From Mycobacterium hubeiense (GTDB taxonomy: Bacteria; Actinomycetota; Actinomycetes; Mycobacteriales; Mycobacteriaceae): a stretch of 61,098 nt of DNA. Under the pieces are notes generated by a model. That model did no database searches, had not been told where the DNA came from, and worked only from the letters and a program-made list of their open reading frames with translations. Location of the stretch: NCBI RefSeq assembly GCF_002838065.1, contig NZ_PIZU01000029.1:3585-64682 (forward strand), read 5' to 3'. The position numbers were made by a program, and so were the translations under genes. Positions 61,079 through 61,098 of this stretch are shown here, one piece after another. Numbering within the stretch: position 1 is the stretch's first letter; each line of letters opens with the position of its first letter.

Positions 61079-61098
61079 CTGTGTAAGTGGTTGGGCCT
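61063..61098. mobile_element. possible terminus of a second insertion sequence
   Basis: From GGGCGTGTCTCATTGACTGT onward the sequence no longer continues the transposase and resembles the end of an actinobacterial IS. The element runs off the window, so this is tentative. Confidence 0.4.

Overview
The window reads as the chromosome of a fast-growing mycobacterium (Mycolicibacterium type). Evidence: high GC, many GTG starts, an antigen 85 mycolyltransferase, the mycobactin acyl-chain genes mbtK/mbtL/mbtM/mbtN, a mycobacterial tmRNA with proteolysis tag ADSHQRDYALAA, the prfB-mscS-ftsE-ftsX-smpB-ssrA order, and a ptsG/crr glucose-type PTS that slow growers such as M. tuberculosis lack.

Layout. 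1-1029: start of the nuo (complex I) operon with a stand-alone response regulator upstream. 1177-2809: YceI, an NTF2-like protein and a methyltransferase. 2827-11027: a leftward catabolic operon (homogentisate-dioxygenase-like protein, alpha/beta hydrolase, CoA-transferase, HMG-CoA-lyase-like enzyme, TetR, acyl-CoA dehydrogenase, APH-type phosphotransferase, DUF6285), with a second TetR at its head. 11346-12320: antigen 85. 12415-20001: quinone-type reductase, fadE23/fadE24 behind a long palindromic operator, an AmmeMemoRadiSam-type radical SAM protein, hisN, a small membrane protein and fprA. 20092-26150: rightward prfB, MscS channel, proline-rich membrane protein, ftsE, ftsX, smpB, a mycothiol-dependent enzyme and ssrA with its terminator.

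A foreign block starts right after ssrA (about 26151-33210). It holds an HTH-ParA fusion, a small partner protein and a 1228-residue RecD-like helicase with a C-terminal PD-(D/E)XK-like nuclease domain. It ends in a broken, proteobacterial-looking serine recombinase that abuts an alpha/beta hydrolase lacking its 5' part. Native chromosome resumes: TetR with a ferritin-like PF10118 protein, membrane proteins, a large MmpL transporter, ptsG and crr, a TetR/P450 pair, a secreted 697-residue protein with a divergent TetR, the mbt-2 siderophore genes with two paired IdeR-like boxes, a fluoride-export cluster (two crcB plus a triple-DUF190 protein), phosphoglucomutase, an MFS transporter and tRNA-Ala(GGC).

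A second foreign block follows tRNA-Ala (56555 to the window end). It is visibly lower in GC and carries a compact operon: XRE regulator, soluble Ser/Thr protein kinase and TPR protein (57327-60456). The operon sits behind a perfect 17-bp-arm palindrome that overlaps a leaderless promoter. It is followed by an IS1634-type transposase that is cut short, apparently by another insertion element. This kinase/TPR operon and the HTH-ParA/helicase-nuclease set are the two best candidates for undescribed defence or conflict systems. All functions are read from sequence only; no database search was run.
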